The position numbers and the translations under genes were made by a program. The notes under the pieces are model-generated. The model did no database searches. It was not told where the DNA came from and saw only the letters and a program-made list of their open reading frames with translations. 64,000 nucleotides of DNA, taken from positions 228,886-292,885 of the forward strand of contig DASVTR010000026.1 in assembly GCA_036387475.1 (NCBI GenBank), in the 5' to 3' direction. This stretch comes from DASVTR01 sp036387475. Its GTDB lineage: Bacteria > Acidobacteriota > Blastocatellia > Pyrinomonadales > Pyrinomonadaceae. Numbering within the stretch: position 1 is the first letter of the stretch; each line of letters opens with the position of its first letter. Positions 16,601-24,401 of the stretch are shown here, piece after piece.

Positions 16601-16981
16601 TTCCTCGTTGATGTGAAAAGCCCCGAAGGCTATGCGGCGGTCGAAGAGGGTAGCTACCTTGTCGCGCTCAACACGACGCTGACCCCGGAACTGATTATGG
16701 AAGGGCAGGCGCGCAGCGTCCTGCGCCATGTGCAGAACGCGCGCAAGAAGGCGAACCTGAACATTTCGGATTACATAGACCTCGGCCTCAGCACGAAAAA
16801 AGAATTGACGGCGGCCCTCAAGGCGCAGGAAGAGTATGTGAAGGCGGAAGGGCTGGCGACCTCGCTTGTCTATGACGTGCTCGCCCCTGCCGATTATGCG
16901 GAGGAAGTAAGCCTCGACGGCGTTCCAGTGATTATCACGCTCCGCCGGGCCGGGAATTCTAAACCTGAATCTATTGACTGA
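13652..16981 (+). CDS. ileS: Isoleucyl-tRNA synthetase, eukaryote-like (type 2) form
   Basis: The 1,109-residue enzyme charges tRNA-Ile. The class I signature appears as GRPGIHHVSARAFKDLYPRY (residues 50-69, HIGH replaced by HHVS) and KMSKSRKN at about residue 650. WDTHGLPVEVEIEKEIG, SRERYWGTPLPIW and DVWFESGAMPYAQ are typical of the clade shared with eukaryotes and with mupirocin-insensitive bacterial enzymes. The editing domain lies between about residues 200 and 420 and a long C-terminal region with YxVRRNRRRFW follows. The length fits the larger type 2 form. A resistance phenotype is only an inference from clade membership. Confidence 0.95.
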   Translation: MFESVNQNVKFPELEEKIIRFWNDDRVFQASLEKPSPKGNYVFYEGPPTANGRPGIHHVSARAFKDLYPRYKTMRGYCVQRRGGWDTHGLPVEVEIEKEIGSTGKQDIEKFGIAEFNRLCRDSVFRYIQDWNKLTERIGFWIDLDDAYITYNNSYIETCWWILKSLWERGLLYEDYKTTMHCPRCHTSLADHEVSQGMREDVDDPSVWPKFPAQSGELISLGLLSADETRAVSYLAWTTTPWTLGANTALAVRGDEQYGLFESKPVYGKEDEEERTELFILAHSLADRVFGEGNYRVLKTFPGDALVGLRYEQILQGRASETEDLSKGFRIVADDFVSIEDGTGIVHIAPAYGDLEIGRKHNLPTVFSVDLAGKVYPEVKAPDSSEQVGPYSGMFFKDADKRITRDLTARGLMFRSERVRHAYPFCWRDDSPLLFYAKTSWYIRTTAVKDKLLENNRKINWIPEHVKTGRFGRWLENNIDWAISRERYWGTPLPIWTSEDGEDKICVGSIRELEELTGRELNDPDLHRPYMDEVTFERNGQTYKRVPYTIDVWFESGAMPYAQWHYPFENREQFLKRFPADYICEAMDQTRGWFYSLHALATLLTDEGDAASGRASGALAREGFNATSAFKNCVVLGFINDEKGQKMSKSRKNAVDPWAVLQEQGADALRWYMYVTSPPEANKNFHPRFVTEVVRDFLLTLWNVYSFFVIYANLDEPDLQTPLGVAERPEIDRWLISKLQRLIEKVTRDLDDYNVTDASRTIGEFVVRDLSNWYVRRNRRRFWKSEADADKRAAYVTLYETLITISKLCAPMIPFVTEAMYRNLVLNVQPDAPSSVHLSEWPESDASLIDEALLQEMELLIKLIDLGRAARSAAAIQFRQPLPEILVRVGTDEEMSALRRLENQLKEELNVKQVSFLDFDSDFINYGLRPNLPVVGKLLGKRVPEFVKALHDIDARQVADNVRRGVQTSIRLNDEMLPFEPSAFLVDVKSPEGYAAVEEGSYLVALNTTLTPELIMEGQARSVLRHVQNARKKANLNISDYIDLGLSTKKELTAALKAQEEYVKAEGLATSLVYDVLAPADYAEEVSLDGVPVIITLRRAGNSKPESID

Positions 16982-17040
16982 GTTGCTATGCTGGTTCACA
17001 ATACCGCTTACAACTCCGAGAAAAGCGAGGAGAGCCTGAA

Positions 17041-17559
17041 ATGAGCAGCATGAGAAGATGGATGGGGCAGCAGCAGGGCAACGCCCCCCAGGCTGAGGCA
17101 GGAGACGAGGGGCAGTCTGACTTTCGCCGTAGCCAATCGGGCGGCCCCGGCGCACAGCGCGGCGGGTCTTTGCGGCAGATGGGCGGGCTTGGAATGCTGC
17201 TTCGTCATGCAGAAGAATTTAATCTCACAGACGAGCAGCAAGAGCAACTCGGCAAGATGCAGGTTAACTTCGAGCTTGAGAAGGTAGACCTTCAGGCTGC
17301 GCTCAGCAAGGCGAAGATTATTTTTCGCTCTCTGGTCAGAGACCACGACACGCCTGAGCAGGACGTGTTGGACGCCATTGACAGGTTGAGCATGTGCGAG
17401 GCCAATCTTCGCAAGATGCGTTACAGGCATCTGAAGGCGGCGCACAATGTTTTGGACGACGATCAACGGCGCAACCTCAAGACCCAGCACAAGCAACGCA
17501 TGCGAGAGAAGATGCAAGGTGTGCGCGAAAAAATCACGACCATGCGGCAATCGCAGTGA
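17041..17559 (+). CDS. LTxxQ-motif (Spy/CpxP or metal-resistance like) small helical protein
   Basis: The 172-residue product has a disordered Gln/Gly-rich first third, then a four-helix-like segment with LTDEQQEQLGKMQVNFELEK (about residues 61-80) and ALSKAKIIFRSLVRDHDTPE, ending in a very basic helix (MREKMQGVREKITTMRQ). The LTxxQ motif and helical layout fit the Spy/CpxP/ZraP-type periplasmic metal- or stress-responsive fold, but no signal peptide can be seen, so either it is cytoplasmic or the start is wrong. GAGGAG stands upstream of the ATG. It lies 540 bp before a multicopper oxidase gene, so a link to copper is possible but not shown. Confidence 0.6.
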   Translation: MSSMRRWMGQQQGNAPQAEAGDEGQSDFRRSQSGGPGAQRGGSLRQMGGLGMLLRHAEEFNLTDEQQEQLGKMQVNFELEKVDLQAALSKAKIIFRSLVRDHDTPEQDVLDAIDRLSMCEANLRKMRYRHLKAAHNVLDDDQRRNLKTQHKQRMREKMQGVREKITTMRQSQ

Positions 17560-18098
17560 GAGCCTTCGATTGGGCGTGTCTGCGAACTGACAATTTATAC
17601 CGAGCGGCGATGAGAAGAGAGATTCGAGAGGGCAAGCCTAAGATTGCTTGACGCTTCTGCAATAACAAACTAAAGCTTCAACTCTGAACTCTTCTTTGCA
17701 TTGCCCTCAAATCTAGCTCGACCGTATTCTTCACTATTGATTATCTGAGGCTTGCAGCTTACGCCTCGGTCATGTGCAGTCAGTCTGAGGGGTCGCGCTG
17801 GCAACAGCTTGATACTTTGATCCTTCACACTCACCATATCCCTAGATGATTCAGAGGATGCAGAGAGAGAGTAGTTTCTGCGCCTCGCTCTTTACTTAAC
17901 TCAATCCCTGGGTTGATAACTGCGTTTCCCGCTCTTACGCAATTCATCGGCTAGAGCCGTAATCCGGTTTCCGTAGGCTTTTATTTTCGTCGAACTTATC
18001 CTTGGTTAACTTGACATTTAGTTTGTCTCAACCGATTCCGCGAGTCGCCGCTCGCAGAAAGGGTCTGAGCTTGTCCACTTCCCAAAGGAGAATCAAAG
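17560..18098. other. 539-bp intergenic region before the multicopper oxidase
   Basis: No gene or RNA was recognised. A TTGACA hexamer occurs at 18011-18016 without a clear -10 box. AAAGGAG just before the multicopper oxidase ATG is a good ribosome site. Confidence 0.5.
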
Positions 18099-20054
18099 AT
18101 GAAACGAAAGAAGATGCCAGAGGTATCTCAAGACCACTCAATCGAGATGGGACAGGATGACGGACGAGAGGACGCTGCTGGTTCAACGTCAGAGAGTCGA
18201 TCGGGCTTAGGCCGCCGCCGGTTTTTGAGCGCCGGGCTGACTGCTACCGCCGCAGCCGTCCTGACCACTCGCGAGTCGTCGGCTAGCCCGCAGCATGACG
18301 AGCAGCACATGCAGGGCGGGGCGCAGGGCAGGAGAGCTGCTGCGCGCCAGCAGAGGCCAAAAAGGTTTACACCTATCAGGCTACAGATTTTCCCCCAGCC
18401 TGCCGTCTACGAATCCACAGACGGCGTGCTTGACCTGCCGTTGACGGTCAGCATGCTGCCAAACACACAGATTCGCGCCTACAACGGTAACGTTCCTGGG
18501 CCAACTATCATGGTCAAGGCCGGGGATAGATTGAATATTACGCTGGACAATCAACTGCCTCCCAATCCGGGCGGTAGTCTGGACTACTGCGGCCAGCCGA
18601 ACGAGATGAGCAACCCGCACTGCTTCAACAGCACCAACCTGCACTTTCATGGTTTGCACGTCTCGCCTATGAGCATCTACGGAAACGGTAATAACAAACC
18701 GCCCACGCTCGCCTCAGACGATGTCTTGATTGATGTCGAGCCGGGGTCTGCGCCGCAACAGTATTGCATTCAAATACCGTCCTTTCACGCTCCCGGCACA
18801 CACTGGTATCACGCGCACAAGCATGGCTCAGCCGCTCTGCAACTGGCAAACGGATTGTGCGGGGCGTTGATTGTTGACGAGCCGGACGATCAAAAAATCA
18901 TCCCCTGGGCGCATAAAGAGTATATCTGGCTCATGCAGGAGTTGCTGCCGAACGTAGAGGCTCAGACCATCTACACGCCGGGAGGGGCGCAAGCCTCGCA
19001 GTTCTATATCAACGGCCAGTATCAGCCAACGTTGACGATGATGAGCGGCGAGATTCAACGCTGGAGGTTTATCAACGGCACGGGGACTCCGCGCGGACTG
19101 TGCCAACTCTCGCTCGTCAAGTGCGGCACGACATTACCACCATATTGTACAACCTCCGCGCAGGATGTCCCGCAGACCATGTACCTCGTTGCGATGGATG
19201 GCATCTCCTTCTACGGCAAATCTCCGCAGCCGGTCACGGCACTGAATTTCGCCGCCGGAAACCGCGCAGACTTTCTGGTGCAACTAATGCAGCCGGGCAG
19301 ATACAAGGTGATGAAGAATCTCTTTCCGTGGGGCGGGCCAGCGCAGAAGATCCAACCGCAGTTGCTCGCCTACGTCAACGTCCTGCCCGTGAAAGGAATA
19401 TCTCTGTTGCAGAAAATTCCAGACACGATTCCGGGCACACCGCCGAAATATCTTCAACCGATTACAGAGTTCAAGCCCAATGCTGCGACGGCCAATTTTG
19501 CTGCCATACCGAACTTCACCCCGTGGACTGACGTCTGCCCCGGAGTTCCAGAGCCGCCAGTTCATCTGCCACCCTTAATGCCCGGCTTCAACGTGATTAA
19601 TTGCAAGGAGTATATGCCGCCTTCCTCGCCCAATGCGCCGCCTGAGCCGAACGACATGTTCCAGCCCAAGCTCAATACGTCCGAGCAGTGGATTCTGCAA
19701 AACTCGGCGGGGTCAACGCATCCCTTCCACGTTCACGTCAATCCGTTTCAGGTGGAGAACATGAAGATTGACCCGGACGGGCCAGACGACCCGACCAACT
19801 GGATGTTTCTAGACACGGTTCCCAATCTTCCGTCAACCGGATTAGTCCCGACGCCGAAAAATGGAACGCCAGCGCCGCCCTGGTACAAGATGGTCGGCGG
19901 CAAGGGGCAGGTGCAGATACGAACCCGTTTTGCGGATTACTACGGGCGCTACGTGATGCACTGCCACATTCTCGTCCATGAAGACATGGGCATGATGGCG
20001 AACATCTACGTGCTCAACGACGGCACAGGCACAGGGCCTTGTCAGAAACTATGA
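18099..20054 (+). CDS. TAT-exported multicopper oxidase
   Basis: The 651-residue protein oxidises a substrate with four copper ions and reduces O2 to water. A twin-arginine signal is visible (GRRRFLSAGLTATAAAVLTT, residues 38-57), unusually preceded by about 37 mostly polar residues. All copper motifs are intact: HFHGLH (about 182-187), HWYHAHKHG (about 233), HPFHVH (about 544) and HCHILVHEDMGMM (about 625), where the last Met is the axial ligand of the type 1 site. Domain 2 is interrupted by a Pro-rich insert (residues 450-520). It could act on Cu(I), Mn(II) or phenols; sequence does not decide. It is probably monocistronic and ends at a strong terminator. Confidence 0.92.
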   Translation: MKRKKMPEVSQDHSIEMGQDDGREDAAGSTSESRSGLGRRRFLSAGLTATAAAVLTTRESSASPQHDEQHMQGGAQGRRAAARQQRPKRFTPIRLQIFPQPAVYESTDGVLDLPLTVSMLPNTQIRAYNGNVPGPTIMVKAGDRLNITLDNQLPPNPGGSLDYCGQPNEMSNPHCFNSTNLHFHGLHVSPMSIYGNGNNKPPTLASDDVLIDVEPGSAPQQYCIQIPSFHAPGTHWYHAHKHGSAALQLANGLCGALIVDEPDDQKIIPWAHKEYIWLMQELLPNVEAQTIYTPGGAQASQFYINGQYQPTLTMMSGEIQRWRFINGTGTPRGLCQLSLVKCGTTLPPYCTTSAQDVPQTMYLVAMDGISFYGKSPQPVTALNFAAGNRADFLVQLMQPGRYKVMKNLFPWGGPAQKIQPQLLAYVNVLPVKGISLLQKIPDTIPGTPPKYLQPITEFKPNAATANFAAIPNFTPWTDVCPGVPEPPVHLPPLMPGFNVINCKEYMPPSSPNAPPEPNDMFQPKLNTSEQWILQNSAGSTHPFHVHVNPFQVENMKIDPDGPDDPTNWMFLDTVPNLPSTGLVPTPKNGTPAPPWYKMVGGKGQVQIRTRFADYYGRYVMHCHILVHEDMGMMANIYVLNDGTGTGPCQKL

Positions 20055-20103
20055 CAAAGAAGCGCGAGCTTTGATTGATAGCGACTGGCAATCGGGCGCA
20101 AAT

Positions 20104-20137
20104 GTTGAGAGGCGGGTACGACAGCCCGCCTCTCAAC
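20104..20137. terminator. Bidirectional terminator
   Basis: GTTGAGAGGCGGG (20104-20116) pairs exactly with CCCGCCTCTCAAC (20125-20137), loop 8 nt, with flanking AA/TT pairs. It lies between the multicopper oxidase and the convergent storage-protein genes. Confidence 0.85.
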
Positions 20138-20159
20138 GTTTATTGTCGTCTGATTTTAT

Positions 20160-21041
20160 CTAATCGTCGGCGTGTACGATTGTGCCGACGTGTTCGCCCG
20201 CGAGCGCGGCTGTGATTCGTTCCGGGTGCAGCCCGTTGACAATCTGAAACGACTTTAGAAGCCTTGCGCTGTCCAGCAGGTCTAGCACAACACGGTCGAA
20301 CGGAAGAGTTTCAAAGTGGCGCTTCCTCAACTCGGAACTGCCGATCTCACGTATGAAAGCGGCGTCCTCGTGGTGCTTCGGATCGCGTTCATAGAGGCCG
20401 TCAACATCCTTGACGAGAACGAGAGATTTGCAGCCGAAGCATTCGGCGAGCAGAAACGAACCGGCGTCCGTGCGATGCGGCGGGATGCGCCCCGTCGCGG
20501 GCGGATGCTCCCAGAGCGAATAGGGCGGAACGCCGTTGAAGATAACGCCGGGCGCGCTCTGTATAAACAGCGGCAACAGGTGGCCCAGAATCTCCGGCGG
20601 AATCGCAACAACACCGTAGGGCGAAAGGAGCGTGCCGAGGATATGCGCGTTGCCCAGAGCATCGGCCATCGCCAACTGTGCGAGCACCCCGACGGGAAGC
20701 CCTAAATCTATCCCGATTGAGAAAACGTGTCGGCTTCTGACCCCGCCGCCGACGCTGAGAATAAGCTTCTCTTTTTTCAGACAATCAATCAGAGCCTCGA
20801 CGACCGGATACACAACCTCGCGCCCCGCATCAAGAATCGAACGCCCGCCTATCTTAACGACATGCACATGCGGAAGCATACGAAAGACAGGCGCTTCGGT
20901 TGATCTTTCCAACTCTTTATCGAGCAGGCTCTCCCGCATCAGCACGGACTTCAGATGATGGCGGCCATCGTTTGTTTTGGGTGAATCGGTCAATTGAATC
21001 TTCTCTCTCTGAAGTGCGAACGGGAATGCCTGCTCTAGCAC
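20160..21041 (-). CDS. mosA: Molybdenum storage protein-like subunit, MosA type (amino acid kinase fold)
   Basis: The 293-residue protein belongs to the amino acid kinase/UMP kinase superfamily and resembles the MosA (alpha) subunit of the Azotobacter molybdenum storage protein, which holds polyoxomolybdate clusters in an ATP-dependent cage. Shared features are LPHVHVVKIGGRSILD, a Gly-rich loop in SVGGGVRSRHVFSIGIDLGL, GRIPPHRTDAGSFLLAE and GLHPERITAALAGEHVGTI at the end. It follows the MosB-like gene by 24 bp on the same strand, matching the two-subunit design. The start is a GTG at 21041; the first 30 residues are not conserved. No nif genes are visible nearby, so the role may be general molybdate or tungstate storage. 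Confidence 0.8.
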   Translation of the reverse strand: MLEQAFPFALQREKIQLTDSPKTNDGRHHLKSVLMRESLLDKELERSTEAPVFRMLPHVHVVKIGGRSILDAGREVVYPVVEALIDCLKKEKLILSVGGGVRSRHVFSIGIDLGLPVGVLAQLAMADALGNAHILGTLLSPYGVVAIPPEILGHLLPLFIQSAPGVIFNGVPPYSLWEHPPATGRIPPHRTDAGSFLLAECFGCKSLVLVKDVDGLYERDPKHHEDAAFIREIGSSELRKRHFETLPFDRVVLDLLDSARLLKSFQIVNGLHPERITAALAGEHVGTIVHADD

Positions 21042-21065
21042 TTTGCATCCCCGCCTGCGCGCCGC

Positions 21066-21881
21066 TCAATCGGCGTTGATGATAGTGCCGACGTGTTCGC
21101 CGTTGAGCGCTCTGGTTAGATTGCCTCGCTCAAGACCGTTGATGACCTGAATCGAACGCCGATGCGTGGCATGCTTCATCAATTCAAGAACGCTGCGCTC
21201 GACGACTACGTCTCGAAGGTCTAGCTCTTCCAATTCGGCCAAAGTGATTTTCGGAATGAACCTCGCTCCCTTCTCCTTCTTCGGGTCAGCCGTGTACAAT
21301 CCTTTTTCGTCCTTCACGTAAATCATCGCCCGCGCTCCGAAGACTTCGCTGACGAGGTAGCTGCCGGTGTCTGTCCGGTGCGGAGGGATGCGGCCCACCG
21401 CGGGGTTTTTGTGCCAGTAGACGTAAGGAGGCATGCCGAAGAAGACAACAGCGCCGCGCTCTGCCAGGTAGTGCGGAAGCTGTGCAAACTGTGCCGGTTC
21501 GATGAAGGGAATGCCATGCCTGGCGAGAAGATAGTTGAGCATCCGTGCGTTCTGCATACTGACGAAAGTGCCCAGCACGCTCAGCACGCCCGTCGGCAGA
21601 CCCAAATCAATTCCGACGCTGTAGGCGTGTCTCGCCCTTGTGCCTGCGCCAGTACCGATAATCATTTTGTGCCGACCGAGATTCTCGACTATCTCTTCTA
21701 TCAATGGAAAGACCGCCACGCGCCCGCGATCAATGAAGCTCTGGCCGCCGACCTTGACCACGTTGGCTTCCGGGAGTATCTGCACGGGCGAAGGCTCACC
21801 GGTCATCGCCATCAGGCGCTCGTCGTCCAGAGAGCCGGATAGTAAAGACTTGCCGAGTTCTGTCAGAAGGTCATTTTGCAT
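21066..21881 (-). CDS. mosB: Molybdenum storage protein-like subunit, MosB type
   Basis: The 271-residue protein has almost the same length as Azotobacter MosB and shares its landmarks: LPEANVVKVGGQSFIDRG, IIGTGAGTRARHAYSVGIDL, GIPFIEPAQFAQLPHYLAER, GRIPPHRTDTGSYLVSEVFG, YVKDEKGLYTADPKKEKGA and the C-terminal INGLERGNLTRALNGEHVGT. In the known complex the beta subunit binds ATP and drives molybdate loading. Conservation of the loop and of the R-x-D/T-x-x-G motif suggests an active nucleotide site. The two genes form a tight minus-strand operon. UMP kinase is excluded because two divergent paralogues occur in tandem and both carry MoSto-specific segments. Confidence 0.8.
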   Translation of the reverse strand: MQNDLLTELGKSLLSGSLDDERLMAMTGEPSPVQILPEANVVKVGGQSFIDRGRVAVFPLIEEIVENLGRHKMIIGTGAGTRARHAYSVGIDLGLPTGVLSVLGTFVSMQNARMLNYLLARHGIPFIEPAQFAQLPHYLAERGAVVFFGMPPYVYWHKNPAVGRIPPHRTDTGSYLVSEVFGARAMIYVKDEKGLYTADPKKEKGARFIPKITLAELEELDLRDVVVERSVLELMKHATHRRSIQVINGLERGNLTRALNGEHVGTIINAD

Positions 21882-21980
21882 CTACGTTTGCTCGTTATCG
21901 CTGATGATTAGCAACGGAGGCTTTGCTGCTTACTATTCGTCCGTCGCAGCGAAATGGGCCAATCGCGCGCCGCTACTAAA

Positions 21981-22841
21981 TCAAGTCTCTTGAACGGGCG
22001 GCACGCGCAAGGGTCTCAGCACGTAAGTCTCTTCGGATTCAAATTCTTGGTCTAACCCGCCAAACATTTCCAGCGACCATGCTTCAAGCTCCAACAGTAT
22101 CTCGTTTTGAATTGCCGCCGGGAGCGCGATGCCGCCCAGGCCCGTCAGGCTGCGCCACGAATCCAAGGATTGACGTGGGCTTGCCGAAACTTTCCAACGG
22201 GCTATCTCGACAGGCTCTAACATTAACGCGCCGCGCCGTTGACACGATTGAAAGAGCTTCGGATTGTGCCGCTCGGCCCTGCGTCCCTCGAAACCGCGAC
22301 GGCGCAATCGCTCGTGCATCTCCTGGGCCATGCGTGCCCTCATGCTGCCGGGTTCTCGTTCCACGCGCGCGATGATGAGCGTCGCGCCCGTTGGCGCTGC
22401 GATGCGGAACACTTCCGAAGTCACGTGCTCATGATCCAGCAAATGCAGCGCCCGCGAACTGAAAATCACGCGCGCCACTCCGTTCTTGAGCGGCCAATAC
22501 TCGTTGGCATCCGTCTGGACGAGCACTCTGCTGTCAGGGCTATCAGTGGAGCGCTCTTTGAATTCCCTCAACATCTCGCTTGAGAGATCAAGCCCAAGGT
22601 AACGAATCGGCGCTTCGATCCATTGGCCCACCTGACCTGCGCCGGGGCCGATTTCGACAATCAGGTCGCCGGGGCCGACGCCTCCAATCTCAATTACTGC
22701 GCTCGCAATTCGTCGGCAGTAATCTTCTGGCAGACCGGCTCTACGCTCAAACCTCACGGGATCATCGAACAGCTTTCGCCCGCGCCCTCTGGAATTCGCA
22801 GGCGAGCGCCCGAAGTCTTTATCCCTGTCCGATAATTCCAT
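21981..22841 (-). CDS. Class I SAM-dependent methyltransferase
   Basis: The 286-residue product has the Rossmann-type SAM motif I in LIVEIGPGAGQVGQW (about residues 58-72), motif II acidic residue in YLGLDLSSEM and motif IV-like FSSRALHLLDH. It looks like a small-molecule or lipid methyltransferase of the type 11 group; the substrate is not apparent. The C-terminal half is rich in Arg and hydrophobic helices. It lies 99 bp upstream of the mosB-like gene on the same strand, so it might be transcribed with the storage-protein pair, but a functional tie is not shown. Confidence 0.75.
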   Translation of the reverse strand: MELSDRDKDFGRSPANSRGRGRKLFDDPVRFERRAGLPEDYCRRIASAVIEIGGVGPGDLIVEIGPGAGQVGQWIEAPIRYLGLDLSSEMLREFKERSTDSPDSRVLVQTDANEYWPLKNGVARVIFSSRALHLLDHEHVTSEVFRIAAPTGATLIIARVEREPGSMRARMAQEMHERLRRRGFEGRRAERHNPKLFQSCQRRGALMLEPVEIARWKVSASPRQSLDSWRSLTGLGGIALPAAIQNEILLELEAWSLEMFGGLDQEFESEETYVLRPLRVPPVQET

Positions 22842-23021
22842 ACGGTGTCCGCCGCAAGTGTTGCTACTTGGTTATCGAAATTTACGAGGTGATGCGTGCT
22901 TGCCTGAGATTGCTTTCTCACTACATGAAGGATGGAGAATGTAGCATGTGTGGATTGACGAAGCAATGATTAGAGTGGACTTCAATCGAATGTTACGACG
23001 GCATATTTAACGCCTTAGACG

Positions 23022-23063
23022 CGAAGGACACAGGGGAGGATGAATCTTTCCCTGTGTCCTTCG
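23022..23063. terminator. Hairpin downstream of the secreted-protein gene region
   Basis: CGAAGGACACAGGG (23022-23035) pairs exactly with CCCTGTGTCCTTCG (23050-23063), loop 14 nt. It lies between two minus-strand genes and probably ends the upstream secreted-protein transcript. Confidence 0.65.
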
Positions 23064-23119
23064 TCTCCGAGCGTTGAAATGTTTTGTGATTCAGGCTTTT
23101 CCGGGCCACTCTTTCCGCC

Positions 23120-23914
23120 TTAAAATTCAACCTTGCCGTTGACGATGAGCCTGGATATGTCGAGCGAAAAATTGGTCGCCGAATTGGCTTTAACGTCGCT
23201 CATGCGGAAGAGTAGCTTCTTGTCTTCGGGCGTGAATAGGGGCTGCCCCTTTTCGTCTAAGCGGGGAAATAAAAAGAAGACCTCTTCGCCGGGAGCTTTG
23301 GGTGGGATAAAGCGTGCAAGGTCGCGCCGCCCGCCGCGCTCGTTGGCGAGATAGACGTAGCCTTTAATGCCGGGCAGCGTTTGTCCGTTGAACCATTGGT
23401 AAATCAAATCCGTAACCGAATTGTTTGACGAAGCGAAGCCCACGCTGACCACGTAATAGTCCGCGCATTCCTTGCACTCCAGCAACTCTCTGGTTTGCGC
23501 GTCGAAGGCTTTGCGCTCGGTCTTCGTCATCGCGTCGTAATTGCTATCAAGCTGCACAAGGCGAACAATCGCCTGCCGCACTGGCTGTGCCGAGCGCAGC
23601 CTCATCGTAAAGGTGTAATCATAGGCGTCTTCGACAGAGGAGAGTTGACCCGTGCGGCTCATAGCAGGGCCGCCCTGACTGCCGTCCGATTCCGCCTGTC
23701 CAGCGATAGAGCGCACCTGACCGCGCCGCATGACGCGCTGTGTCTGCGTCTTGGCCCAGGGCGAATCGCTCAGCAGTTTAATCACGTCGGCCTTCGTCCA
23801 TTGACGGTAATCACTATCTGCTTCCTTCTCCTGCGCCGCAGCGACACTTGCCAAGCCGAACGCCCCCGCCATCAAAAGGCCAGCGACAATTAGTAGGCTT
23901 CGATAATTTTTCAT
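23120..23914 (-). CDS. Secreted protein of unknown function
   Basis: The 264-residue protein has a clear signal peptide (MKNYRSLLIVAGLLMAGAFG, cleavage after VAAAQ). The mature part starts DYRQWTKADVIKLLSDSPWA, a motif common to acidobacterial exported proteins of unknown role. A predominantly beta region follows, with a CKEC pair near residue 155, and FSLDISRLIVNGKVEF is the C-terminus. ATG 23914 is chosen because the signal peptide begins there; an open frame extends 68 codons upstream but that part is not conserved in character. No enzymatic motif was recognised. Confidence 0.7.
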   Translation of the reverse strand: MKNYRSLLIVAGLLMAGAFGLASVAAAQEKEADSDYRQWTKADVIKLLSDSPWAKTQTQRVMRRGQVRSIAGQAESDGSQGGPAMSRTGQLSSVEDAYDYTFTMRLRSAQPVRQAIVRLVQLDSNYDAMTKTERKAFDAQTRELLECKECADYYVVSVGFASSNNSVTDLIYQWFNGQTLPGIKGYVYLANERGGRRDLARFIPPKAPGEEVFFLFPRLDEKGQPLFTPEDKKLLFRMSDVKANSATNFSLDISRLIVNGKVEF

Positions 23915-24401
23915 TAGCGGAATAACCCTTCGTTCTTTTCGCTTGACAAGCGCCAACAATCCCTTTTTGTTACAACGTCCGGCTATTGCTTCTGGTTGCA
24001 TTAATAAGGGCTGAGAGGCAGGCATGCTGACCCGGCATGTTACTTCGTTGAACATTAGCGCCGTTTGGTTGCTCTGGCGGGTCGGAGACAGCCACGGAGG
24101 ACACAGTTGCAGGCGCAAGTTGTTGGGCTATATCCTTCAAATGGTTGGCTTTCGCTTGCCAACCGGGGGCGTCGCGGGCGCATCCTAAACGCTCGTGAGC
24201 GTTCTTCTTAGAAGAAGCGGCGGGTTGAGAAGGCTTGAATTTATTGGTTGATACAGAGGCCGGAAGGATTGCTTAAACCGCATTGTCGGGCGTTTTCCTC
24301 TACGGTCGCGACTTGTCCCGGCTCTCTTCAATATGGCACACTAACTTTTTCCAGTGGGGCGCATACAGCGTAGCCGATTTATTTTGTTAAGGATTGATTT
24401 C
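23915..24401. other. 487-bp divergent intergenic region
   Basis: It separates the secreted-protein gene (-) and the TPR gene (+). Short dyads are present (GGTTGGC/GCCAACC at about 24143-24163, AACGCTCGTGAGCGTT at about 24189-24204, CTTCTTAGAAG nearby), but no RNA family could be assigned. Confidence 0.45.

Noticed and set aside
20160..21881. Duplicated UMP kinase (pyrH)
   Set aside because: Tandem divergent copies with MoSto-type segments such as RIPPHRTD(A/T)G and GEHVGTI fit the storage protein subunits better.
24005..24060. Words reminiscent of a TPP riboswitch (GGGCTGAGAGGC and a later CCCGGCATG)
   Set aside because: The second conserved half (ACCTGAT...GGGTAATGCCGGCG) is not present, and no thiamine gene follows.
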